The position numbers and the translations under genes are program-made. This document shows, piece by piece, positions 9,007-16,501 of a stretch of DNA of 64,000 nt. Origin of the DNA: Acidobacteria bacterium RIFCSPLOWO2_12_FULL_68_19 (GTDB lineage: Bacteria; Acidobacteriota; Vicinamibacteria; Vicinamibacterales; UBA2999). The stretch spans positions 105,277-169,276 of the forward strand of contig MELF01000045.1 in the NCBI GenBank assembly GCA_001767525.1. The letters are read 5' to 3'. The notes below the pieces were generated by a model. That model saw only the letters and a list, made by a program, of their open reading frames with translations. It did not search any database and was not told where the DNA came from. Each line of letters starts with the position of its first letter. The first letter of the stretch is position 1.

Positions 9007-9812
9007 TGCGCCCGCTCCGAGTCGGCGTGCTCTGCTCCCGTCGCGCCCCGGGGTTGACGCATCTGCTCGACGGCGATCCCCATCGCGGCCGGCTGTACGA
9101 GGTGGTCTGCTGCCTCACGAGCGAAGACTCGTGCGCCGAGGCGCCGGCAGCCGCCGACCGCGGCGTCCCGATGCTGGTGCACCCGATCCGCGCCTTCTGC
9201 CGCGCCCGGGGCGTGCGGCTCGCCGACCCGGACGCTCGCGCCGCCTACGACCGTGAGACCGTGGCGCGGCTCACGCCGTACCGGGTCGATCTCGTCGTGC
9301 TCGCGAGCTATCTCTACGTCCTGTCGGCGCCGATGCTGGCCGCCTTCCGCGACCGCATCATCAACGTGCACCACGGCGACCTGACGCTGCGCCACCGGGA
9401 CGGCACGCCCCGGCTGCCCGGACTGCGCGCCGTGGGCGACGCGCTCGCCGCGGGGGCGGACGAGACCCGCGCCACCGTGCATCTGGTTACGGAGAAGCTC
9501 GATCAGGGACCACCGTTTCTCCGCTCGTGGCCGTTTCCGGTCTCGCCGCTCGTCGCCGACGCCGTCAGGGACCGCGCAGCCGATGTGTTCAAGGCGTACG
9601 CCTGGGCGCACCAGGAATGGATGATTCGCGCGACCTGGGGGCCGCTCCTCGCGCGAGCCATCGAACTCGTTGCCGACGGGCGCGTCGCCCTGCCGGCGCT
9701 GGCGCGGACGGGAGACGAGGACCTCCAGCCGCCGTGGGACCTCGACGAGGCCGGACGCCTGCACGGATCGGGTCCGCTGCCCGAGATGGACGTCGATGTT
9801 CGGATTGCGTGA
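9006..9812 (+). CDS. PurN-like formyltransferase in the hyp operon
   Basis: A formyltransferase-fold protein of 268 residues. It resembles GAR transformylase/PurN more than the N-domain of HypX. The fold's Asn-His-Asp set is visible: INVHHGDL (Asn, His) and EKLDQGPP (Asp). Genuine PurN would belong with purine genes; here the gene overlaps hypE by one base and precedes a crotonase and hypA. A reasonable inference is that it handles a formyl group for making the CO ligand of the NiFe site, the job HypX does from formyl-tetrahydrofolate in aerobic hydrogenase producers. The alternative is an unrelated formyl transfer. The 3' end runs into a 13-bp tandem repeat. Confidence 0.75.
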   Translation: MRPLRVGVLCSRRAPGLTHLLDGDPHRGRLYEVVCCLTSEDSCAEAPAAADRGVPMLVHPIRAFCRARGVRLADPDARAAYDRETVARLTPYRVDLVVLASYLYVLSAPMLAAFRDRIINVHHGDLTLRHRDGTPRLPGLRAVGDALAAGADETRATVHLVTEKLDQGPPFLRSWPFPVSPLVADAVRDRAADVFKAYAWAHQEWMIRATWGPLLARAIELVADGRVALPALARTGDEDLQPPWDLDEAGRLHGSGPLPEMDVDVRIA

Positions 9813-9860
9813 GATTGCGTCGTGAGATTAGGTCGTGAGATTGCATCGTGAGATTGCGTA
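9809..9860. repeat. Four 13-bp direct repeats
   Basis: Four head-to-tail units of consensus GTGAGATTGCGTC lie at 9809-9821, 9822-9834, 9835-9847 and 9848-9860. They differ by 0-2 bases from one another. The first unit contains the stop codon of the formyltransferase. No protein function is apparent; replication slippage at a gene junction is the simplest origin. Confidence 0.85.
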
Positions 9861-9881
9861 GGGCGGGTCCTTTGGACCCGC
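9857..9881. repeat. REP-like palindrome, copy 2
   Basis: A perfect 9-bp inverted repeat, GGCGGGTCC-TTT-GGACCCGCC, opened by the same TAGGGCGGGT seen at 6527 and, on the other strand, at 61198. It sits directly after the 13-bp repeats in the 80-nt gap before the crotonase gene. There is no T-tract, so a classical intrinsic terminator is not supported. Confidence 0.6.
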
Positions 9882-9892
9882 CGGGAACCGAT

Positions 9893-10741
9893 ATGGCACA
9901 AGTGGCGACCGAACACATCCGCACTCGCGTCGAGGACGCGGTGGGGACCATCACGATCGATCGTCCCGCCCGCTTCAACTCGCTGGACGTACGGACGGCG
10001 CAGGACCTGCGGCAGGCCGGCCTTGCCATGGCCCGGGACGAGCGCGTGCGGGCGGTCGTGCTCACCGGCGCCCACGGCGTGTTCTGCTCCGGCGCCGACC
10101 TGAAGTACATCCGCGCCGGAGGAGACGCCGGCGACCTGAGCTATCTGAGCCCCGGCGCCCGGGCGACGCCGGACGGCTTCGGGGAGCGCTTCAAGCAGAT
10201 CCTGGAGTACCTCCACAGCGCGATCGCGGAGATCCGCCGGGCGCCGAAACCGTTCATCGCGGCGGTCGACGGCATCGCGGCGGCCGGCGGCTTCGGACTC
10301 GCCATGTGCTGCGACCTCGTGGTCGCTTCCGATCGCGCCGTCTTCGAGTGGGCCTACTCGAAGACCGGCCTCACCGGCGCCGAGAGCTCCACGTTCATGC
10401 TGCCGCGGCTCGTCGGGTTCCACCGGGCGATGGAGCTGGTGCTGCTCAATCCGCGGCTCGATGCCGCCCGGGCGCTCGATCTCGGGCTGATCAACGCCGT
10501 GTACCCGGCGGCGTCGTTCGAGGGCGACCTTCGGCGTTTGACCGACGCGATCGTCCGGGGGCCGACGGCGGCCTTCGCCGTCGCCAAGCGCCTCCTCAAT
10601 CAGGCCGCCGGGATGGACCGGCTCGACACGCACCTCGACCAGGAGCTGGAGACCCTCGCACGGAGCGCGGATGGAGCGGAGTTTCGCGAGGGGATCGACA
10701 GCTTCCTTGCGAAGCGTCCGCCGCGCTTCGGGGAGCGGTAG
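9893..10741 (+). CDS. Enoyl-CoA hydratase/isomerase (crotonase) family protein
   Basis: A 282-residue crotonase-fold protein. The oxyanion-hole segments are clear: GVFCSGADLKYI and AVDGIAAAGGFGLAMCCDL. The two catalytic Glu positions of classical enoyl-CoA hydratase appear to be Ser/Lys and other residues (region FEWAYSKTGLTGAESS), so true hydratase activity is doubtful. It lies between the PurN-like gene and hypA in the same orientation. HypX joins a formyltransferase domain to a crotonase domain, so this pair could be a two-protein counterpart. The ATG at 9893 was chosen over an upstream in-frame GTG because the latter would translate the palindrome. Confidence 0.85.
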   Translation: MAQVATEHIRTRVEDAVGTITIDRPARFNSLDVRTAQDLRQAGLAMARDERVRAVVLTGAHGVFCSGADLKYIRAGGDAGDLSYLSPGARATPDGFGERFKQILEYLHSAIAEIRRAPKPFIAAVDGIAAAGGFGLAMCCDLVVASDRAVFEWAYSKTGLTGAESSTFMLPRLVGFHRAMELVLLNPRLDAARALDLGLINAVYPAASFEGDLRRLTDAIVRGPTAAFAVAKRLLNQAAGMDRLDTHLDQELETLARSADGAEFREGIDSFLAKRPPRFGER

Positions 10742-10743
10742 CG

Positions 10744-11085
10744 ATGCACGAGTACTCGATCGTCCAGGCGCTCTTCGAGCGGGTGGCGGCGGAAGCGCGC
10801 ACCCGGCGGGCGACCGCCGTGCACCGGCTGTCGATCCGCATCGGCGAGCTGTCCGGGGTCGAGCCGGATCTGCTGACGACCGCCTACGAGACCTTCCGGA
10901 CAGAGACGATCTGCGCCGGCGCGGCGCTCGACCTGCGGGTCGTCCCGGCACGCTGGACATGTCCCGGCTGCGGGCGCGGGTTCGACCGGGGTGACGTGCT
11001 GAGGTGCGCGGCCTGCGGGGTGCCCGCGCGCCTGGCCGGGGGGGACGAAATCATGCTCGACCGGATCGAAATGGAGGTGCCGTGA
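10744..11085 (+). CDS. hypA: Hydrogenase nickel metallochaperone HypA
   Basis: HypA passes Ni to the large-subunit precursor together with HypB. It starts MHEYSIV, with His2 as the Ni ligand, and has a zinc loop made of CPGCG and CAACG. Length of 113 residues is standard. It begins two bases after the crotonase stop and its own stop overlaps the hypB start (TGATG). Confidence 0.96.
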   Translation: MHEYSIVQALFERVAAEARTRRATAVHRLSIRIGELSGVEPDLLTTAYETFRTETICAGAALDLRVVPARWTCPGCGRGFDRGDVLRCAACGVPARLAGGDEIMLDRIEMEVP

Positions 11086-11813
11086 TGTGCGACACGTGTG
11101 GGTGCGGCGATCCGAAGGTCGTGCCGGTGGATGTGCACGAAAGGATTCTCGCCGGCAACGATCGCGCGGCCGCGCACAATCGCGTGCACTTTCGCGAGCA
11201 CGGCGTCGTGGCCGTCAACCTGATGGGGTCGCCCGGCGCCGGGAAGACGGCGGTGCTCGAGACGACCGCGCGGCGGCTGGCCGGCCGCGAGCGGCTCGGC
11301 GCGCTCGCCGGCGACCTCGCCACCGACCGCGACGCCGAGCGCCTGCGCGCCGCCGGCATCACGGCGGCCTCCATCACCACCGGCTCGGCGTGCCACCTCG
11401 ACGCCGACATGGTGCACTGCGGCCTGCACGAGCTCCCGTGGCGCGATCTCGACTACCTCTTCATCGAGAACGTCGGCAACCTCGTCTGTCCGGCGATCTA
11501 CGACCTCGGACAGGAGGCCAACGTGGTCGTGCTGTCGGTGACCGAGGGAGAGGACAAGCCGCTCAAGTACCCCGTGATGTTCCGCAAGGCCGACCTCGTG
11601 CTCATCACGAAGATCGACCTGCTTCCGCACCTCGCCGGCGTGCGTCTCGAGGCGATCGTCGACGCGCTGGCCCGGGTGATGCCGGAACCGGAATTCATTC
11701 CGCTCTCGGTCGTCACCGGGGAAGGTGTCGAGCGGTGGCTCGCGTGGCTGGAGCGTCTCGAACGGTTCGGCCCCGCCAGGCTGTCTCGAACTGCTGGTAG
11801 TCTCCGGCTCTAG
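11085..11813 (+). CDS. hypB: Hydrogenase nickel-incorporation GTPase HypB
   Basis: This GTPase drives Ni insertion with HypA. It has the N-terminal metal motif MCDTCGCGD, a P-loop GSPGAGKT, and later GTPase motifs including ENVGNLVCPA and a TKIDLLPH (NKxD-type) motif. There is no His-rich stretch, so Ni storage is unlikely. Length is 242 residues. It is the last gene of the hydrogenase operon; the next gene lies 245 nt downstream. Confidence 0.96.
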   Translation: MCDTCGCGDPKVVPVDVHERILAGNDRAAAHNRVHFREHGVVAVNLMGSPGAGKTAVLETTARRLAGRERLGALAGDLATDRDAERLRAAGITAASITTGSACHLDADMVHCGLHELPWRDLDYLFIENVGNLVCPAIYDLGQEANVVVLSVTEGEDKPLKYPVMFRKADLVLITKIDLLPHLAGVRLEAIVDALARVMPEPEFIPLSVVTGEGVERWLAWLERLERFGPARLSRTAGSLRL

Positions 11814-11867
11814 CGGACCGGCGCTGGCGCCGCGCGATCCCCGGTAGTTTCGGAGCCGGGCGAGATT

Positions 11868-11902
11868 GCGGGATTTCACCCGACCCGGGAAGGAATTCTC
11901 CC
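11868..11902. promoter_or_regulatory. Paired quasi-palindromic motif upstream of V/A-ATPase operon
   Basis: Two related motifs sit 18 nt apart, GCGGGATTTCACCCG (11868-11882) and CGGGAAGGAATTCTCCC (11886-11902). They resemble motifs near 22991, 49784, 52281, 58285 and 63631. The site lies about 160-190 nt upstream of the first ATPase gene. Function as an operator is inference from recurrence. Confidence 0.4.
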
Positions 11903-12058
11903 AACAGCCGCGGCGCATCCCGGTGCCGCCGCCTGGCGCGCGCGAAAACACGCCGGATTCGCGCCGCCCTCGCTTGTGCATAAAGGCACGAACCTTGGTG
12001 ATCCCAAAGTGTGGCTTCGACTCGCGCGTGGTCCGGGGTACGCACGGCCGACGACGAG

Positions 12059-12376
12059 ATGGATACCCTGGCCAGGCTCAGGGCGCACGAGCAGGAGTTG
12101 AGTCGCCGGCTGGAGGAGGCGCGCCGGGCCGCCGAGACGCGCCTGTTCGAGGCTCGTGAGGCAGCCTCGCGCGTCGAGGCGCTGGCCGAAGCGGACTGCC
12201 GCCAGGAACTGGCCCGCCTGCGCAATGAGCAGGCCCAACGGCTCGGCGCCGCGCTCGACGGCGTGAGCGAGGAGACGACCGAGCGGCTCGGTGGGCTGGC
12301 GCGGCGCGCCGCGGCCAACCGCGACCGCGTGCTGGCGCGTCTGCTCGCCGCCGTCACAGGAAGCGGGACGCCATGA
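12059..12376 (+). CDS. V/A-type ATPase subunit H/G-like stalk protein
   Basis: A 105-residue, mostly helical, Glu/Arg/Ala-rich protein (RRLEEARRAAETRLFEAREAASRVEAL) predicted to form a coiled coil, like the peripheral-stalk subunit H (G) that pairs with subunit E. It occupies the first slot of an H-I-K-E-C-F-A-B-D operon, the archaeal A-ATPase order, which supports the call because sequence similarity for this subunit is low. The ATG at 12059 is preferred to an upstream GTG at 12011 because only the later start begins the helical region. It overlaps atpI by 4 nt. Confidence 0.75.
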   Translation: MDTLARLRAHEQELSRRLEEARRAAETRLFEAREAASRVEALAEADCRQELARLRNEQAQRLGAALDGVSEETTERLGGLARRAAANRDRVLARLLAAVTGSGTP

Positions 12377-14280
12377 TTGTCCCGATGAGCAAGGTACAGG
12401 TGCTCGGGCCGCGGCGGCTCCTGCCGCGGACGCTTCAGGTGCTCCATGCTGCAGGGGTGCTCCAGATCCGCTCGTTGCCCGAAGGGCCGCGCGCCGCGCT
12501 CGACGGCGACCTCCGGCGGGCGCTTCGCGTGGTGCCGCTCGTGGAGGCGGAGCGGGCGACCGAACGCGCCCTGGCTGAGATCGCCGGGCGGCTGCAGGAG
12601 CTCCTGGTGCTTCTGCCTGCTCCCGACCGGATCACCGGTGGAACTGACGAGGAGCTTCCAGGCGATGTGGCGGCGCCCGAGTTCGCCTCCCGCCTGGAGC
12701 CCATCGAGGCGGAGGTCAGGGCCCTCAGCGCCCGGCGCGATACGCTCCAGACCGAGCGGGATCTCTCGGCGCGGTACGCGCGCCTGCTGACCGCGCTGGC
12801 GCCGCTCCGGCGCGCGCTGCCCGCCGGCGAGCAGGTGACGACGCTCGGAATGCTCCTCCGGCGCGATCGCGCGGAGATCCCGCAGATCCTCGAGCAGGAG
12901 GTGCGCCGAATGACCGGCGGCGCCTGCGTGCTGCTCTCGGGCGAGGTCGATCGGGAGCAGATCGGAGTCCTCCTCGCGGTTCCGCGCGATGCCGCGCCGG
13001 CGGTGTCGCGGTTCCTGTTCGAGCGCGGTATCGCCGAGATCCACCTTCCCGAGCGCTACGCCGGTCAGTCGCTGCTCGACGCCATGCTGCTCCTGACGCG
13101 GCGCATCCAGGAGCTGCCCGGGGAGATCCGCGAGGTCGAGGACGGCCTCATGGCGATCTCCCGCCGGTGGCACCGGAGGCTCGCGGCCGCGCGGCAGGCG
13201 GCCTGCCGCCGACGCACGCGGCTGGCCGTCATGGCCTCGTGCGGCGAGACCGATCACGCCTTTGTCATCCGCGGGTGGGCGCCGGCGGAGCAGTGTCCGC
13301 GGCTGGCAGGGACGCTCGACGCCGTCTTCGAGGGACGCGTGATGGTCGTCGACCATGCGGTGAGCGCCGCCGAGTACGACGAGGTGCCGGTCGTGCTGCG
13401 GAACCTCCCCTACGTGCGCGCGTTCGAGCCGCTCGTCGGGTTCTTCGCGTGGCCGCGCTACGGGTCGGTCGATCCGACGCCGTTGCTGGCCGGCTTCTTC
13501 CCGCTCTTCTTCGGCGTCATGCTCGGCGACATCGGTTTCGGCGGGCTCGCGCTGGCGCTCGCGTTGCTGGCGCGCGTCGAAGGCTGGGGCGGCGAGATGG
13601 GGCGGCGGCTCACGACCGTCGCCCTGGCCAGTTCGATGAGCGCCATCGGGTTCGGGGTTCTCTTCGGCGAGCTGTTCGGCGCGCTCGGCGAGCCGCTCGG
13701 CCTTCACCCGGTGCTCTTCGACCGGCGGACGGCGGCGCTGTCGTTCCTCGGCATGACCCTCGTCCTCGGCGTGTGCCACATCGTCATCGGTATCGGTCTG
13801 GCGCTCGGCAACGCGCTGCGCCATGGCCGCGGAAGGGAGGCGCTGGCCCGGGCCGTCACGCTCGGCCTCCTTGCGGCCGCTCTTGCCGCGGGACTGGCGC
13901 ATACCGGGTACGTCGCTTCGGCGGTCGAGCGCCCGGCGCTGATGGTCCTGGCGGTGCTCGCGGTCGCCACCGTCTTGCTCGGCGGCGCGCTCGCCGCGAT
14001 CGAGCTGGTGAGCACGCTCGGCAACATCCTGTCGTACGCGCGGCTGATGGCGCTCGGGACCGCGTCGGTGATGCTGGCGGAGGTCGCCAATCGGATGGTG
14101 GAGATCTTCAGCTCCCCGGCGGTGGGGCTCGCGGCGGCGGTGACGCTCCACGCGGTGAACTTTGCCATGGGACTGTTCAGTCCCACGATTCAGGCGCTGC
14201 GGCTCCACTACGTGGAGTTCTTCGACAAGTTCTTCGAGGGCGGCGGCAGGCCGTACGAGCCGTTCGCCCTGACGACGTGA
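12373..14280 (+). CDS. atpI: V/A-type ATPase subunit I (a subunit)
   Basis: This 635-residue membrane stator forms the ion half-channels against the c-ring. The N-terminal half (about residues 1-330) is soluble and helical, beginning MIVPMSKVQVLGPRRLLP. The C-terminal half has about seven or eight membrane helices, including PLLAGFFPLFFGVMLGDIG and the conserved SYARLMALGTASVMLAEVAN helix with its key Arg. It overlaps the preceding stalk gene and sits 13 nt before atpK. Confidence 0.94.
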   Translation: MIVPMSKVQVLGPRRLLPRTLQVLHAAGVLQIRSLPEGPRAALDGDLRRALRVVPLVEAERATERALAEIAGRLQELLVLLPAPDRITGGTDEELPGDVAAPEFASRLEPIEAEVRALSARRDTLQTERDLSARYARLLTALAPLRRALPAGEQVTTLGMLLRRDRAEIPQILEQEVRRMTGGACVLLSGEVDREQIGVLLAVPRDAAPAVSRFLFERGIAEIHLPERYAGQSLLDAMLLLTRRIQELPGEIREVEDGLMAISRRWHRRLAAARQAACRRRTRLAVMASCGETDHAFVIRGWAPAEQCPRLAGTLDAVFEGRVMVVDHAVSAAEYDEVPVVLRNLPYVRAFEPLVGFFAWPRYGSVDPTPLLAGFFPLFFGVMLGDIGFGGLALALALLARVEGWGGEMGRRLTTVALASSMSAIGFGVLFGELFGALGEPLGLHPVLFDRRTAALSFLGMTLVLGVCHIVIGIGLALGNALRHGRGREALARAVTLGLLAAALAAGLAHTGYVASAVERPALMVLAVLAVATVLLGGALAAIELVSTLGNILSYARLMALGTASVMLAEVANRMVEIFSSPAVGLAAAVTLHAVNFAMGLFSPTIQALRLHYVEFFDKFFEGGGRPYEPFALTT

Positions 14281-14293
14281 GGAGGAAGACGCT

Positions 14294-14512
14294 ATGGAAC
14301 GAGCGCTGACCGCGATCGCTGCGGCGCTGGCCATCGGGCTCTCCGCCCTGGCAACCGCCTGGGTGCAGTCCCGGATCGGATCGGCCGGCACCGGCGCCAT
14401 CGCCGAGAAGCCGGAGCTGCGCGGCATCGTCATCCTGATGCTCGCGATTCCGGAAACGATCGTGATCCTCGGCTTCGTGGTGGCCATGCTCCTGCTCTTC
14501 GGGGGATGGTAG
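14294..14512 (+). CDS. atpK: V/A-type ATPase proteolipid (c/K subunit)
   Basis: A 72-residue, two-helix proteolipid that forms the ion-carrying rotor ring. The conserved carboxylate is Glu54 in helix 2 (AIPETIVILG). Counting back from the loop Pro40, helix 1 has Gln25 exactly 15 residues away, the same spacing as the Na+-liganding Gln of Ilyobacter c subunits, and Glu54 is followed by Thr55 where Na+-type rings have Ser/Thr. This predicts Na+ rather than H+ specificity. It is single-hairpin, unlike the duplicated 16-kDa V-type proteolipids. Preceded by a strong GAGGAGGA site. Confidence 0.92.
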   Translation: MERALTAIAAALAIGLSALATAWVQSRIGSAGTGAIAEKPELRGIVILMLAIPETIVILGFVVAMLLLFGGW

Positions 14513-14516
14513 GCCC

Positions 14517-15122
14517 GTGGGCTACCACGAGCTGCTCGAGGCGCTCGAGGACGAGGTCGAGCGCCAGATCCGTCAGATCGAGGCGGACACGGAGGAGCAC
14601 TGCCAGCGGCTCGACGCGAAGGTTCGTCGTGAGCTGGTGGCGCGGCGCGACGGCGCGGTGGCCGCCGAGCAGCGCCGTCTCGACGCGGAGGCGCAGCGCG
14701 CCCTCAGCCGCGCCCGCTTCCAACAGGCGCGCACGCTGCTCGTCGAGCAGCGGCGCCTGCTGGCGGAGGTTCGGCAGGAGGCCGAACGGCGCCTGCCGGC
14801 GCTCGACGAGGCGGCGCCCGCCGTCCGGCTCGTGGACGAGGTCGTGCCCGAGCTCGGGGAGGGCCCCGTGGAGTTTCGCGTCAGCCCCGGACGGGAAGCG
14901 GCGTTCATGGAGGCGCTCGCGCGGCGTCATCCGGGGCTGGCGCGCCGCTCCACCGTCTCGAGCCTGGACGGCGGGGGCGGAGGTATCGTCGCCGCGTTCG
15001 ACCGAGGACGGCAGCTCCTGGACAACTCGTTCCGGTCGCGATTGGAGAGGGCGTGGCAGCAGATGGAAGGCGAGCTGGCCGCCGAGCTCTTCGGAGATCT
15101 GACCGATGGCAGCCGGCTGTGA
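14517..15122 (+). CDS. atpE: V/A-type ATPase subunit E
   Basis: Peripheral-stalk subunit of 201 residues. It has a long charged N-terminal helix (about residues 5-105) and a globular C-terminal part including the SSLDGGGGGIVAAFDRGRQL turn typical of the family's ENTLESRL-like region (here DNSFRSRLERA). GTG start four bases after the atpK stop. It overlaps atpC by 17 nt. Confidence 0.87.
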   Translation: MGYHELLEALEDEVERQIRQIEADTEEHCQRLDAKVRRELVARRDGAVAAEQRRLDAEAQRALSRARFQQARTLLVEQRRLLAEVRQEAERRLPALDEAAPAVRLVDEVVPELGEGPVEFRVSPGREAAFMEALARRHPGLARRSTVSSLDGGGGGIVAAFDRGRQLLDNSFRSRLERAWQQMEGELAAELFGDLTDGSRL

Positions 15123-16146
15123 CTACGCCGTCGCGCGCGTCCGCGCCATGCGCGGCCGGTTGCTCGGACGCGCCGGCATTGCCGCGCTCCTGGCGGAGCC
15201 GGGGCTCGCCGCCCGCCTCGAATTCCTGAAGCGAACCGACTACGGCGAGGCCATCGCGGCGCATCTGGGAGGCGAGCCAGACCCGCTCGCCGGCGTCGAA
15301 CGCGGACTGCGCGCCCGCCTGATGGACGACCTGGCGCGCATCGACCGCTTCCTCGCGGGAGAGCGGGTGCGCGCGCTCTTTCGATCGGTGCTGGCCTTCG
15401 AGGACGGGTGGACCATCAAGACCATCCTGCGCGGCGTGGCGGCCGGGGAGGCGCCCGAGCGGATGTTCCTCCTGCTCCTGCCGACGCCGGAACTCGATCG
15501 CCCGGCGCTGGAGCAGCTGGTGCGCCAGCGCGAGGTCAAGGCGGTGGTGGATCTGCTGGCGACGTGGCGCAGCCCGTACGCCGGCGCGCTCGCCGGCGGG
15601 CTCGCCGCCTATGCGCATCGCCCCGATCTCCTGTATCTCGAGGTGGCGCTCGATGGCGATCTCTTCAGCCGGGCGCTGGCGGCGGCCCGCCGTGGCGGCG
15701 AGGACGGCCGGGCGCTGCTGGCGTTCCTCGAGACCGAGATCGACCTCGTGAATGCCGCCACTCTGCTCAAGCTCGTCGGCCACGGCGATGCCGGCGAGTT
15801 CTTCATCGCCGGGGGGCGTGCCATCGGCCTCCATCGCTATCGCCGGTACGCTCGACTCGATGCGGCGTCGCTCAAGCAGATGCTCGTCGGTGAGCGCGTG
15901 CTCCTGTCGGTGCCCGGGCTCAGGACGCTCGTGGCGCTCGACGACCCGGTGGCGACGGACGAACTGCTCCATCGAGCCCTCGGCGAGGCGCTGCGACGTG
16001 AGGCGCTGCGGAACCCGGTCTCGCTCGCCGTTCCGCTGTCGTTCGTGCTCGCCCGGCGCGCCGAGATCCAGCGAATCCGCCTCGTGCTGCGCGGCACGGA
16101 GTTCGGGTTGCCGGCGCCCGAGCTGCTCGAGCTGGTCGAGGCCTGA
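15106..16146 (+). CDS. atpC: V/A-type ATPase subunit C (d-type)
   Basis: A 346-residue, all-helical funnel protein that links the central shaft to the c-ring. It shows the family's repeated-helix layout with motifs such as YAVARVRAMRGRLL near the start, KTILRG in the middle and IRLVLRG near the end. The start overlaps atpE; the stop lies 9 nt before atpF. Its place in the operon supports the call. Confidence 0.88.
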   Translation: MAAGCDYAVARVRAMRGRLLGRAGIAALLAEPGLAARLEFLKRTDYGEAIAAHLGGEPDPLAGVERGLRARLMDDLARIDRFLAGERVRALFRSVLAFEDGWTIKTILRGVAAGEAPERMFLLLLPTPELDRPALEQLVRQREVKAVVDLLATWRSPYAGALAGGLAAYAHRPDLLYLEVALDGDLFSRALAAARRGGEDGRALLAFLETEIDLVNAATLLKLVGHGDAGEFFIAGGRAIGLHRYRRYARLDAASLKQMLVGERVLLSVPGLRTLVALDDPVATDELLHRALGEALRREALRNPVSLAVPLSFVLARRAEIQRIRLVLRGTEFGLPAPELLELVEA

Positions 16147-16155
16147 GGAGGCGCG

Positions 16156-16488
16156 ATGACCGAATACCGGCTGAAGGTCGTGACGAGGCCCGGCGCGGGC
16201 CTCGGGTTCCGCCTCGCCGGGGTCGCGGTGGAAGAGGTGAGCGTCGCCGCCGGCCCCGAGCGGATTGCCGCGCTCGTCGACGAGCCTGGACTCGGCATCC
16301 TGGCGATCGACGAGGATCTCCTGCGCGGCGTGCCGCGGGAGGTGTTCGAGCGGCCGGGACGCGGCGGCGTGCCGATCGTGCTGCCGTTCACGCTGCCGGC
16401 CAGGTGGGAGGAGCGCGCCGGCGGAGAGGAATACGTCGCGGCGCTCATCCGCCGCGCGATTGGGTACCACATCAAGATCCAGCCCTGA
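16156..16488 (+). CDS. atpF: V/A-type ATPase subunit F
   Basis: This small central-shaft subunit of 110 residues has a Rossmann-like fold. Visible features are the N-terminal [17 protein letters not shown] strand-loop, [12 protein letters not shown], and a C-terminal [11 protein letters not shown] helix. A GAGGAGGCG ribosome site precedes the ATG. Regulation or coupling of the rotor is known for the family. Confidence 0.9.
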   Translation: MTEYRLKVVTRPGAGLGFRLAGVAVEEVSVAAGPERIAALVDEPGLGILAIDEDLLRGVPREVFERPGRGGVPIVLPFTLPARWEERAGGEEYVAALIRRAIGYHIKIQP

Positions 16489-16501
16489 GGAGGGGGAGAG
16501 C

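Noticed and set aside
9006-10741. A simple split of hypX by a stop codon or frameshift
   Set aside because: Each gene has its own start and is complete, and the sequences look PurN-like and classical crotonase-like rather than halves of HypX.
11713-14487. Very long antisense open frame opposite atpI
   Set aside because: GC-rich codon structure opens the antisense frame; it is low-complexity Arg/Pro/Gln/His and overlaps clear ATPase genes.
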